From NCBI GenBank assembly GCA_030639985.1, contig DAOWKG010000056.1, forward strand, positions 1-8,643: 8,643 bases of DNA, written 5' to 3'. The notes under the pieces are model-generated. The model ran no database searches, was not told where the DNA came from, and saw nothing but the letters and a program-made list of their open reading frames with translations. Position 1 is the stretch's first letter, and each line of letters begins with the position of its first letter. The translations under genes and the position numbers were made by a program. Of the stretch, positions 1-6,818 are shown piece after piece. Source of the stretch: Desulfuromonadaceae bacterium. Its GTDB lineage: Bacteria; Desulfobacterota; Desulfuromonadia; Desulfuromonadales; Geopsychrobacteraceae.

Positions 1-520
1 CAATATACTTTTGTAACATCTCTGGTGAGGTTTGTTCCCCGGTTTGTTGCAGGACACTCAACGCCATTTTTAGTGAATTCAGGGGGTTGCCAATTTCATG
101 TCGTATCCCGGAAAATATAAAGCCGATATTGTCCATGGTGTTGACTGCTTGAGCAATCGATTCAAGCCGGATTTTTTCAGTGATATCCCGGATAAAGACA
201 CAGCGATATCCTGCTGCTGCTTTGTAAACCGAGTGTCCATACAGGCGCCCTCCGTGGGCGACTTTATGGGATGCTCGGCTGGCTAGATCAAAATCTTTAG
301 CAGACTCTATGTCGCGTAAAAACAGATCGTATAATCCCAGATAGTTACGGCAAATTTGTTCATCTTGCATTACTTCGAAAAAGGCAGCATTACAATAGTC
401 TATTGCCCGTCGATTCAGATCCAGAACCAGTATGCCGATATCGATATGTTCCAGAAGTTGGGCAAATCCCCAAGGATTCTTATAGGGGCTATTCGGTTGC
501 ATCGTGGTACTGTTAACCAT
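1..520 (-). CDS. PAS-type sensor histidine kinase, N-terminal part (cut by window edge)
   Basis: Reading leftward from the ATG at 518-520, the frame stays open for 173 codons to the window edge, so the C-terminal ATPase domain lies outside. Residues about 17-115 look like a PAS sensor domain (HIDIGILVLDLNRRAIDYCN, then RCVFIRDITEKIRLE, the usual PAS end running into a linker helix). Residues 137-152 hold the H-box of a HisKA dimerisation domain, SGIRHEIGNPLNSLK, with H141 as the predicted phosphorylated histidine. No signal peptide or membrane segment is visible in this part, so a cytoplasmic sensor is inferred. The start is supported by AAGGAG about 10 bases upstream and by a good promoter further up; the internal Met at residue 7 has no such site. 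The HEIGNPLN form of the H-box is common in deltaproteobacterial kinases. The signal and partner response regulator are unknown. It follows the TPR gene by 157 bases but appears to be transcribed separately. Confidence 0.88.
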   Translation of the reverse strand, partial: MVNSTTMQPNSPYKNPWGFAQLLEHIDIGILVLDLNRRAIDYCNAAFFEVMQDEQICRNYLGLYDLFLRDIESAKDFDLASRASHKVAHGGRLYGHSVYKAAAGYRCVFIRDITEKIRLESIAQAVNTMDNIGFIFSGIRHEIGNPLNSLKMALSVLQQTGEQTSPEMLQKYI

Positions 521-596
521 CCCAAATAAGCTCCTTCAAGAACCATGATAAGTTAATGCGTAATTAATAATTTAACCACTATTGCAATAAGTTAGC

Positions 597-624
597 ATTA
601 TAACAAGCACCATTAAAAATTCAA
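597..624 (-). promoter_or_regulatory. Probable sigma-70 promoter of the histidine kinase gene
   Basis: On the minus strand, -35 TTGAAT (619-624) and -10 TATAAT (597-602) are 16 bases apart, and TG one base upstream of the -10 makes an extended -10. Transcription would start near 590, giving a 5' leader of about 70 bases that ends in AAGGAG before the ATG at 520. The surrounding 521-677 stretch is AT-rich and holds no other gene that I can see. Confidence 0.65.
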
Positions 625-677
625 GAAGATCAATAAATCTAAAATCACAATTATGTTGCTGTAGAAAATGGATAGGA

Positions 678-1928
678 TCAGCTTAGTTCCGTTAACAATT
701 GCGTAGCTTCTTCGGCTAGCTCGGGCTCGAGTCTGGGGTCAGCAACAACTTTGCGGAGCAGTTTTATGCCATCCTTATCCCATTTTCTGGCCAGATAAGT
801 TTGTGCCACCCGTAGTTGCCAACGGGGGTTGTCTGGCTCTTCCCGGCAGGCAGCATTAAAGGTATCAAGTATCTCACCGAGATGTTGATTGTGGCGTAGC
901 CAGAATTCGGCTAACGGTAAACTGGTGGCACCGCCACAGCCGGTGGCCGGAACCATTTTTAAAACTCTTTCGGTTTCATCCACGGCTCCAATGTGCTCCA
1001 GTACCATCGCTGCCAAGAGAATAAATTGGGTTTCAGTGTTTCCCGCCAGCAGGGCTTGTCGGGCATGCTCGGCAGATTCAGGATAATTATCTTGCTGCAG
1101 GTGCAAAAAAGTCAGTTGGGCATGGCAGAAGGCCGGATTTCCGCCTTGCTCGAGGGTTTGGTGTAATAGTTCTTGGGCAAGTTGATATTCATCATTGGCA
1201 ATGAACACCGTAACCAGTGATTCAACGGCTAACAATAATTGCGGATTTTGTTGCAGAGCAGTTTCCAATGCGCTGCGGGCATTGACTAGATCGCCTTTGC
1301 GACCCAGCAAGGATCCTAATTCAAACCAGTAAAGATCATCGTGATCAGTTTCGTCCAGTTGCTGCCAGAGGAGGAGTGCTTGTTCATCCCTGCCGGCATG
1401 GGTAGCTAAAAAGGCAGTTTTGAAATCTTCATTTTTGGCGGTGTAACGTGCGGCCATTGCCGGAGGATATGAGGTCAGAATTAGTTCTATCTGACTGCCG
1501 ACATCACTTATGATCGCTTCTTCTGGTTCAATTGGGCGCACTTTTGGGGCACAACTTGAACAGTTCGCCAGATTTTTTTCGGGGGCAGCTATTTCAGGTT
1601 CCAGTGGCTTTGCGGCAATGACTTGTTCAATTTCTCGACGAAGTTCAGCACTGCAAACTTGCTCGAGTGCTAACTGCAAATGTTCGTCTGCCAGATCAAA
1701 ATTGCCACTACTCTGCAGCCCCTGCGCCTCTTCTAAATTTAGCCGGGCTAGCTCGTCTCCGGCAGTTATCCGCAGGGTCTCAACTTCGTCAGCCGCAGTG
1801 ACAGATAGAGATTGCCCGGCAAGCTCAGCAGCAAATATACTGGCATCGGCATAACGTTGTTGGACGATAGCCTTGCGTAATTTTTCTATAGAGGCCCCGC
1901 CACCAAAAAGTTTTCCCAGTAAACCCAT
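678..1928 (-). CDS. Tetratricopeptide repeat (TPR) protein, function unknown
   Basis: This is a 416-residue protein with no enzyme motif. Its alpha-helical, Ala/Leu/Glu-rich repeats fit TPRs. The clearest units are at about 167-330 (for example DLYWFELGSLLGRKGDLVNA and the following LETALQQNP, the classic end of a repeat), with further helices at 340-415 (PDNPRWQLRVAQTYLARKW). Residues 1-105 form a separate helical region, and a Pro/Glu-rich linker at 106-140 contains a CSSC pair (C123, C126). The N-terminus MGLLGKLFGGG is short and hydrophobic but not a signal peptide, so the protein is probably cytoplasmic or peripheral. TPR proteins act as protein-binding scaffolds; the partner is unknown. 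AAGGA lies about 10 bases before the ATG, and the gene starts 21 bases after the stop of the BioD-like gene, so it is probably the last gene of that operon. I see no hairpin terminator after its TGA. Confidence 0.85.
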   Translation of the reverse strand: MGLLGKLFGGGASIEKLRKAIVQQRYADASIFAAELAGQSLSVTAADEVETLRITAGDELARLNLEEAQGLQSSGNFDLADEHLQLALEQVCSAELRREIEQVIAAKPLEPEIAAPEKNLANCSSCAPKVRPIEPEEAIISDVGSQIELILTSYPPAMAARYTAKNEDFKTAFLATHAGRDEQALLLWQQLDETDHDDLYWFELGSLLGRKGDLVNARSALETALQQNPQLLLAVESLVTVFIANDEYQLAQELLHQTLEQGGNPAFCHAQLTFLHLQQDNYPESAEHARQALLAGNTETQFILLAAMVLEHIGAVDETERVLKMVPATGCGGATSLPLAEFWLRHNQHLGEILDTFNAACREEPDNPRWQLRVAQTYLARKWDKDGIKLLRKVVADPRLEPELAEEATQLLTELS

Positions 1929-1949
1929 AACTTATCTATCCTTGGAAGG

Positions 1950-3041
1950 TTAAAATAGCGAATCAATCAATTCAAAATCGAGCTCATTTTCAGCCAGATG
2001 CTGTACCAGGGCAATTTTTTCATTGTCATCTGCGCCGATTTTAGCAACATCTTCCTGTATGGTTGTATATACCGCTGCAGTTGTTTGGGCGGTACGCATA
2101 TACGGGATCTTTGCATCGTCAATTACCCGCTGTACTATCTTTGCAAGGGGGGCAACGCCGATAATAATCAGTCCGGCAATCTTGATTTTAAACTCTGGTA
2201 GATGATAGAGCGTTGCCAGCATTACCAGTACCTCATCGCGGCTACTGGGGACAATCAACAGGGTAGACTCCTGTAGCAGGTCGACTATCCGTTGGGTTGA
2301 AGCGGCTCCAAGTTGTACCTGATGGACAATGCGCGTTGCCTGGTCGCTGTCAGCATGGAGTTCGAGCAGGAGCAATTCCGACAAGTATTTTAAGGTCGGA
2401 TTGGCGAGGATGGGTGAATAATTGAAGCCCCCAACAACCTGCAGCGGCGAATTTTTGAAAGCCAACTGCAGATAGTTCAAGGTGGCATCACGCTTACTCT
2501 TAACCAGTTTGTTGGGCAAAATAATCCTTACCGTTGCGTTAGTTTCCCGGAATAACGCCAGATTGAGTTGGATTGCATCGATGACGTTGCCGACACCACC
2601 ACCAGCAACCAGCAATACCGGAGCATCAAGCAGATGGGCAAGTTGGCCATTGTTGAGACCCATAACTGAGCCGACACCGGCATGCCCGGCACCTTCAATA
2701 ATCAGGAAGTCGCACTGTTGTTCCAGCTCAGCGGTGGCGTGACAAATTTGTTGCTGATAGGTCTGTGGGTCGCATTTGCCCTCCAGAACATCACGAGTAG
2801 TGCGTGAATCGAGAACCACCGGTGACATCAGCTCTAATTGATCTTCCATGTCATAAACATGAGCAATCAGGGCGGCATCGACATCAACATATTTCCCGAG
2901 ATAGCTGGTTCGCTTGGGGCCAAACGGTTTAATAAAGCCAATCCTATTATATTTTTTACGGGCAAGGTGAAGTAAGGACAGGCTGGTTGTCGTTTTGCCA
3001 CAGTGCTGTCCGGTTGCGGCTACAAAAATTTTCTTGCACAT
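1950..3041 (-). CDS. BioD-like P-loop ATPase with DRTGG-type C-terminal domain (COG0857-like N-terminal half of phosphotransacetylase)
   Basis: The 363-residue protein has two parts. Residues 1-205 resemble dethiobiotin synthetase/CobQ-type P-loop proteins: VAATGQHCGKTTTS (8-20) is the Walker A loop with K16, IKPFG (38-42) follows, and IIEGAGHAGVGS (114-125) matches the EGAGG loop of BioD. Residues about 210-345 resemble the DRTGG domain, with LLIVPSSRDEVLVMLA in the middle and IGADDNEKIALV near the end, like the KIRADDPEKI segment in long phosphotransacetylases. The phosphotransacetylase catalytic domain is absent, so it should not be called Pta, and automatic names such as cobyrinate diamide synthase or BioD are probably wrong. 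A nucleotide-binding sensory or regulatory role is inferred. AAGGAG sits 7 bases before the ATG, and 38 bases separate it from the HDOD gene. ATP binding is likely; substrate unknown. Confidence 0.85.
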   Translation of the reverse strand: MCKKIFVAATGQHCGKTTTSLSLLHLARKKYNRIGFIKPFGPKRTSYLGKYVDVDAALIAHVYDMEDQLELMSPVVLDSRTTRDVLEGKCDPQTYQQQICHATAELEQQCDFLIIEGAGHAGVGSVMGLNNGQLAHLLDAPVLLVAGGGVGNVIDAIQLNLALFRETNATVRIILPNKLVKSKRDATLNYLQLAFKNSPLQVVGGFNYSPILANPTLKYLSELLLLELHADSDQATRIVHQVQLGAASTQRIVDLLQESTLLIVPSSRDEVLVMLATLYHLPEFKIKIAGLIIIGVAPLAKIVQRVIDDAKIPYMRTAQTTAAVYTTIQEDVAKIGADDNEKIALVQHLAENELDFELIDSLF

Positions 3042-3079
3042 TAACCAGCTCCTTTTAAGGTGAAAAGGGTTGTTGTAAG

Positions 3080-3934
3080 CTATGCGAGGAGCAGGTTGCG
3101 CTCTTTGATAAATTCGGCATAGAATTTTTCTTGTAATTCATCAATGATGATTGGGTTTGCTTCAAGTGCCAGCGCGCCACGACACAGGTTGAGATTGATG
3201 TCGGTCTCACCATGATGACCGATGCCAAAATGGCGACAGAAATCGCTTGCCAAGCTGATTATGGCGCACAGGGTAAATACCTTTTCACTTTCGATGCGAC
3301 ATCCTTCAAAATCGTGATGATGGAGGGTCGCTTCAACGATAACGGTAGGATAATTCCAGTGATCGAGGAGTGCTGCTCCAACCAGTTCATGCGAATAAGC
3401 AAACATCCCCCGTTCGACATCCCGCAATTCTCCTTCTCCAGCAGCGACAATTTGTAATACTTCGCGGTAGAGTTTCTTGTCACGGTTGATCATTACTACT
3501 TTGCCGATGTGGTGCTGGAGACCAGCTAGGTACGCCTCTTCTTTATCAAAATCGACTAAACGTTCGGTTAACATCCGACAGGCAACAGCGCAACCAACAG
3601 AGTTTTCCCACAGCTTGCGTTCCATGACACCGTAGGTTCTACTGGTGGAGCGCAGACTGTATTCGAGAGCAAGGTTTTTAAGGACATTTTCGCCAACCAC
3701 AATTATCGCTCTGTCGACGCTGCCAATCTGCTTCATTTGTTGATAAAAAACCGAGTTGGCGATTCGGAGTAGTCTGGCGGTGATTACCGGATCAAGGGAT
3801 ACGGCATTTGCCAATTCCTTGATTTTCAGGTCTTCCTTGCGTAATAGTTCTAGAAGTTTGGTCGCTACAACCGGCGACGGTGGTAATTCACCCATACTTT
3901 TGGTAATTGATTCAAAATCTCGGAACATACTCAT
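3080..3934 (-). CDS. HDOD domain signalling protein
   Basis: The 284-residue protein is essentially one HDOD domain (about 15-215) with a helical tail. The family landmarks are in order: LPPSPVVATKLLELL (17-31), DPVITARLLRIANSVFY (48-64), VDRAIIVVGENVLKNLAL (73-90), AYLAGLQHHIGKVVM (134-148), SHELVGAALLDHWNYP (181-196) and the HHHDFE segment (205-210). HDOD proteins resemble HD-GYP phosphodiesterases but usually lack the metal-binding HD pair; here H141-H142 occupies that place, so no catalysis is expected. The family works in signal transduction and regulation, often with kinases or c-di-GMP proteins. The start at 3934 has only a weak AGG-containing site and begins 3 bases after the stop of a remnant reading frame, which fits translational coupling; the Met two codons later (MSM) is a possible alternative. 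It is followed at 38 bases by the BioD-like gene. Confidence 0.92.
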   Translation of the reverse strand: MSMFRDFESITKSMGELPPSPVVATKLLELLRKEDLKIKELANAVSLDPVITARLLRIANSVFYQQMKQIGSVDRAIIVVGENVLKNLALEYSLRSTSRTYGVMERKLWENSVGCAVACRMLTERLVDFDKEEAYLAGLQHHIGKVVMINRDKKLYREVLQIVAAGEGELRDVERGMFAYSHELVGAALLDHWNYPTVIVEATLHHHDFEGCRIESEKVFTLCAIISLASDFCRHFGIGHHGETDINLNLCRGALALEANPIIIDELQEKFYAEFIKERNLLLA

Positions 3935-3937
3935 CGA

Positions 3938-4092
3938 TTATTGCCCTGCCTTTGCCAAGTTACGTAGCTCTTTACTAAATGTTTTAATATCTAACTTCGC
4001 TGGTTTGCCATCGCCATCGCCTGCCACGCTGCCGGACAGATGCCGCTGTAATTATCACTGGCAAACATATTTTTGTTTGTTTCAGTCTTCAT
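3938..4092 (-). pseudogene. Remnant of a threonine aldolase gene with an internal deletion
   Basis: From an ATG at 4092 the frame reads 33 residues to a TAG at 3991-3993. Residues 9-31 (MFASDNYSGICPAAWQAM, then AMANQ) match what I know as the N-terminus of the PLP-dependent threonine aldolase/beta-eliminating lyase family (FASDNYSGICPEAW then AN.GH). The family is about 340 residues long, so nearly all of it, including the PLP lysine, is missing. In another frame of the same stretch an open tail ends in KLDIKTFSKELRNLAKAGQ and stops at 3938-3940, 3 bases before the HDOD ATG; it could be the original C-terminus. The ATG lies one base after the stop of the CoA-binding gene. This spacing suggests that a full gene once filled the place between its neighbours and lost its middle, near a GATGGCGATGGC repeat. 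The N-terminal match is clear; the C-terminal assignment is inference. A real short peptide gene is the less likely alternative. Confidence 0.6.
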
Positions 4093-4093
4093 A

Positions 4094-4486
4094 TTAATTC
4101 AGTACCACCAGTACGCAACTGCCATCAGCGATAACATTGAGATTATGCTCCCGGCAGTATTGTATCGCTGCAGGACTTTCCGCTCCTGGTTGCATCCAGA
4201 TATTCTTGATCCCTTTTTTTGCTGCTTGCTGGACAATTTTCTCGGTAATTTGCGCTGGCGTAATTATCGATATGCTCTCAACTTCGGCAGGCAAGTCGGT
4301 AACCGCTGCAACGCAATCAACCCCTTCAATTTGATCTTCGTGGGGATTTACCGGAATCGCATTGAGGTTGTTTCTCTGGTAGCAGCGGAGCACTTTGTTG
4401 CCGTATTTATTTCGATTTGCGGACGCACCAACTACTGCAAATGCCGGGGCAGCAAGAAATTGAGCAATTTGTTCACTGGTAGTCAT
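4094..4486 (-). CDS. CoA-binding protein, YccU/COG1832 type
   Basis: This is a 130-residue Rossmann-fold protein of the CoA_binding_2 family, which is normally about 130-145 residues, so it looks complete. The N-terminal nucleotide loop AVVGASANRNKYGNKVL (17-33) is typical, followed by AIPVNPHEDQIEGV (43-56), SISIITP (71-77) and the family signature IWMQPGAES (96-104). The family resembles the CoA-binding domain of succinyl-CoA synthetase alpha, but its cellular role is poorly known. It is predicted to be cytoplasmic. GGAGGA lies about 7 bases before the ATG, which fixes the start. It begins 30 bases after rnhA and ends one base before the ATG of the threonine aldolase remnant, so it is an internal gene of the rnhA operon. 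Confidence 0.93.
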   Translation of the reverse strand: MTTSEQIAQFLAAPAFAVVGASANRNKYGNKVLRCYQRNNLNAIPVNPHEDQIEGVDCVAAVTDLPAEVESISIITPAQITEKIVQQAAKKGIKNIWMQPGAESPAAIQYCREHNLNVIADGSCVLVVLN

Positions 4487-4516
4487 CTTGATTCCTCCGT
4501 AACGGTAGTTGCATCA

Positions 4517-4969
4517 CTATAGGTCACAAGCGTTGGTGATTTCCAGCCGTGCCAGTTCATCACAGCGCTCATTTTCCAGATGTCCGGCATGTCCTTTGAC
4601 CCAGACCCAATCAATCTGATGGGTTCCGGCCAGTGTGAGTAACCGTTCCCAAAGATCACGATTGGCAACCTCCACCTTTTTCGAATTTTTCCACCCTTTA
4701 CGCTGCCACCCGGCGATCCATTCGGTCATCCCTTTGACCAGATACTGAGAATCGGTAGTCAGGCAAACTCGACAAGGGCGTTTAAGTGCTTCCAATCCTG
4801 CAATAGCACCAAGCATTTCCATCCTATTGTTGGTGGTCTCTGCTGCATAGCCGGAAAGCTCTTTTTCGTGCTCGCCAAGTCGCAAAATGGTGCCATAACC
4901 CCCCGGACCAGGATTGCCGGAGCAAGCCCCATCGGAAAAGATTTCTACTATTGTTACTGATTCAGTCAT
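4517..4969 (-). CDS. rnhA: Ribonuclease HI
   Basis: RNase HI cuts the RNA strand of RNA/DNA hybrids, removing R-loops and primers. The 150-residue protein has the usual length and all catalytic residues: D13 in [15 protein letters not shown]51 in TNNRMEM, D73 in [10 protein letters not shown] and D137 in NERCDELAR, plus H127 in VKGHAGH. The basic handle region [12 protein letters not shown] (87-98) seen in E. coli RNase HI is also present. I chose the ATG at 4969, not a possible one 14 codons upstream at 5011, because AAGGA lies 8 bases before 4969, family homology begins there, and the upstream codons overlap the likely promoter. It is the first gene of the leftward operon with the CoA-binding gene and the HDOD group. 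Confidence 0.97.
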   Translation of the reverse strand: MTESVTIVEIFSDGACSGNPGPGGYGTILRLGEHEKELSGYAAETTNNRMEMLGAIAGLEALKRPCRVCLTTDSQYLVKGMTEWIAGWQRKGWKNSKKVEVANRDLWERLLTLAGTHQIDWVWVKGHAGHLENERCDELARLEITNACDL

Positions 4970-4991
4970 GAAAATTATCCTTGTGGTGCCT

Positions 4992-5019
4992 AAGATAGCA
5001 TAAATTACCAAAACACCAA
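4992..5019 (-). promoter_or_regulatory. Probable promoter of the rnhA operon
   Basis: On the minus strand, -35 TTGGTG (5014-5019) and -10 TATCTT (4992-4997) are separated by 16 bases, with TGC directly before the -10 as an extended -10. The start would be near 4985, leaving a leader of about 15 bases with the AAGGA site of rnhA. The design matches the promoters proposed for larB and the histidine kinase. Confidence 0.5.
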
Positions 5020-5068
5020 GGGGAAACAGCTTGTTAGGGCATTGTTGGCGTGCAGTTGTGATTAATAA

Positions 5069-5083
5069 ACCCTCTTGGAGGGT
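5069..5083 (-). terminator. Possible terminator after pgpA
   Basis: A perfect 6-bp stem with a 3-base loop, ACCCTC-CAA-GAGGGT on the minus strand, stands 33 bases after the pgpA stop. It is followed by TTATTAAT, an imperfect T-rich tail. Its place between the pgpA stop and the rnhA promoter fits the end of the larB-larC-pgpA unit. The stem is short and the T tract is interrupted, so termination may be partial. The remaining bases of 4970-5115 show nothing else beyond the rnhA promoter. Confidence 0.45.
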
Positions 5084-5115
5084 GGTTTTACTAATGACTG
5101 CTTACTTGGATGTTA

Positions 5116-5613
5116 TCAGCCCCATCCCAACCAAAATATTCCCAGACAAATACGCAGGGCAATCGCCGCATAAACACCCGCCATAATGTCATCCAAGGTT
5201 ACCCCGAGGCCGTTTTTCATTTCTCGATCAAACCAGTTTGCCGGGGGGGGCTTGATAATGTCAAAGATGCGGAACCAGATAAAACCAAGGATTGCCGCTG
5301 GCCAAGAGAAGGGGAGGAAGGCAGTGGTTACCAGATACCCTGCCAATTCATCAATAACGATGCGACCATCGTCGGGTTCGTTGTAGTAGTCCCCGGCAAA
5401 ATCACAGACCCAGATACTTAGAAAGATGATGGCTGCGAGGGTGATAAATTGCAGTGGCCAGGAAAAATTGACGAGGTAGTAGAACGCTGGAATTCCTGCC
5501 AGAGTACCGAAAGTTCCGGGAGCAACAGGGGCGTAACCGAGACCGCCATTGCTGGATAAAAACAGGATCAGCTTGCTATAGCTGCCATTTTTCAGAGGAC
5601 ATTTATTGGTCAT
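5116..5613 (-). CDS. pgpA: Phosphatidylglycerophosphatase A
   Basis: PgpA removes the phosphate from phosphatidylglycerophosphate to give phosphatidylglycerol at the inner membrane. The 165-residue protein has the usual length and the family blocks in order: GLGYAPVAPGTFGTLAG (24-40), DDGRIVIDELAG (81-92) with the acidic residues thought to bind metal, FRIFDIIKPPPANWFDR (114-130) and GLGVTLDDIMAG (135-146). Hydrophobic segments at about 42-70, 93-113 and 145-163 fit membrane helices. Its ATG overlaps the larC stop by one base (TAATG), and AGGAG lies 7 bases upstream inside the end of larC, so translation is probably coupled. The KPPP codons form a run of eight C (5243-5250 as G on the plus strand). 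Pairing of pgpA with larC is unusual functionally; no shared pathway is known. Confidence 0.95.
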   Translation of the reverse strand: MTNKCPLKNGSYSKLILFLSSNGGLGYAPVAPGTFGTLAGIPAFYYLVNFSWPLQFITLAAIIFLSIWVCDFAGDYYNEPDDGRIVIDELAGYLVTTAFLPFSWPAAILGFIWFRIFDIIKPPPANWFDREMKNGLGVTLDDIMAGVYAAIALRICLGIFWLGWG

Positions 5614-6797
5614 TACTTTGCTCCTAATTCGAGTTGTTCATAAGCGGTGGTTTCTACTAGTCGATAGATCTGCTGCAATGGTAGGCCGCTTTGTTGGGCC
5701 AGTTTGCGGCAATCATCATATTCTGGGGTCAGGCGGAGAAATTCTTTACCGGCAAAGATAAGTTTAACTCGTGCTTGCCCTAATTTGGTCACAATGGTTT
5801 CGTTGTGGCGGTCAAGGCAGTAGCGGTCACACTGACTGCTGCGAACCCCAATTGCACTACTTTCACGCATGATCAAGGTTGCCAGTTTGGTGGCCTGCTC
5901 TGGTTGGCAAACCACCTTTAACAGGTTGCCGGGGCGATTTTTTTTCATTTGCAGAGGGACGTAGCCAGCATCAAGGGCACCGCTGGTAAATAATAGTTCC
6001 AGCAGATAGCCAAGTTGTTCCGGGGTGCTGTCATCCAGATGCGATTCGAGGAGTTGCACCTGAACACCATAACTGCTCGTAGCGTTTTCTTCGTAGATGA
6101 TGCCCCGCAGCAGATTGGGGCGATCCTCCAGTTCCCAGCCGCCGACGCCATACCCGGTTTGCCCGAGCGGTTGGGCCGGAAAAGAACCGAATTCAGCAAG
6201 TTCGGCGACAATGGTTGCACCGGTGGGGGTGACCAGCTCTTTATCGTTATTACTGTCATAAACCGGTTTGCCCTGCAAAATTTCCAAGGTTGCCGGTGCC
6301 GGCAGGGGGAGGGCACCGTGAGCGCAGTGAGCCATTCCCCGTGATAGCGGCAGGGGGGAACAAAGAATTTTGTCGATACCGAGGAGTTGTAAACCGATGG
6401 CGGCACCAACCAGGTCGACTATGGCATCGACGGCACCTACTTCATGAAAGTGAACGCGATCAATATCGATGCCATGAACTTTGGCTTCTGCTTTGCCTAA
6501 ACGCAAGAAAAAGCCCCGAGCAGTTTTTTTGACGGCTGCTGCCAGTTCACTTTTGGCGAGCATAGTATCAATGGTACTCCAGCTGCGATGGTGGTGGGTC
6601 TCTTCACAATGCACCTGTAGCCGACAGCCTTCGATACCGTGACGCTGTTCTCGTTTGGCGTCAAGGTTGTAGCCAGTGATCGGTAGTTTTGCCAATTCCG
6701 TTTCAAGTTGGTGCTGCTGCACACCAAGATCGAGGAGTAGACCCAGAAACATATCGCCAGATATGCCGGAAAAGGTATCGAGATAGAGAGTTTTCAT
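5613..6797 (-). CDS. larC: Nickel-pincer cofactor biosynthesis protein LarC (nickel insertase)
   Basis: LarC is the CTP-dependent cyclometallase that puts nickel into pyridinium-3,5-bisthiocarboxylic acid mononucleotide, the last step of the cofactor of lactate racemase and related LarA-type enzymes. The 394-residue protein shows DTFSGISGDMFLG (7-19), a possible metal-handling ETHHHRSW (66-73), VHFHEVGAVDAIVDLVG (115-131), ELVTPTGATIV (187-197), LDAGYVPLQMKKNRPG (275-290), ESSAIGVR (312-319) and PEYDDCRKLA (358-367). In Lactobacillus plantarum larC is split into C1 and C2 parts joined by ribosomal frameshifting; here both halves are in one frame, yet an A8 run lies at codons 285-287 near the domain border. 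The start at 6797 fits the family's MKTLYLD N-terminus; the ribosome site (AGAGAA) is weak. It follows larB across a 112-base repeat-rich spacer and overlaps pgpA. Confidence 0.95.
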   Translation of the reverse strand: MKTLYLDTFSGISGDMFLGLLLDLGVQQHQLETELAKLPITGYNLDAKREQRHGIEGCRLQVHCEETHHHRSWSTIDTMLAKSELAAAVKKTARGFFLRLGKAEAKVHGIDIDRVHFHEVGAVDAIVDLVGAAIGLQLLGIDKILCSPLPLSRGMAHCAHGALPLPAPATLEILQGKPVYDSNNDKELVTPTGATIVAELAEFGSFPAQPLGQTGYGVGGWELEDRPNLLRGIIYEENATSSYGVQVQLLESHLDDSTPEQLGYLLELLFTSGALDAGYVPLQMKKNRPGNLLKVVCQPEQATKLATLIMRESSAIGVRSSQCDRYCLDRHNETIVTKLGQARVKLIFAGKEFLRLTPEYDDCRKLAQQSGLPLQQIYRLVETTAYEQLELGAK

Positions 6798-6818
6798 CTT
6801 TTCAGTTCTCTTTCATTC

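Noticed and set aside
98..286. Plus-strand open frame of 62 codons at the left edge
   Set aside because: It is opposite the histidine kinase, whose PAS end and H-box are clear on the minus strand.
1510..1854. Plus-strand open frame of 114 codons
   Set aside because: Antisense to the TPR gene, Ser/Ala-rich from reading repeated helix codons backward.
3080..3934. HDOD protein as an active HD-type phosphodiesterase
   Set aside because: The metal-binding HD pair is not present (HH at 141-142) and there is no GYP motif.
4073..4522. Plus-strand open frame of 149 codons
   Set aside because: It lies opposite the CoA-binding gene, which has clear family motifs and a strong ribosome site; the plus-strand translation shows no recognisable motif.
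4970..5011. Upstream ATG adding 14 codons to rnhA
   Set aside because: The extra residues are outside the family's usual N-terminus, overlap the likely promoter, and the ATG at 4969 has its own AAGGA.
5945..6409. Minus-strand open frame of 154 codons in another frame of larC
   Set aside because: The larC frame carries the family motifs over the whole stretch; the alternative is low in structure and lacks a ribosome site.
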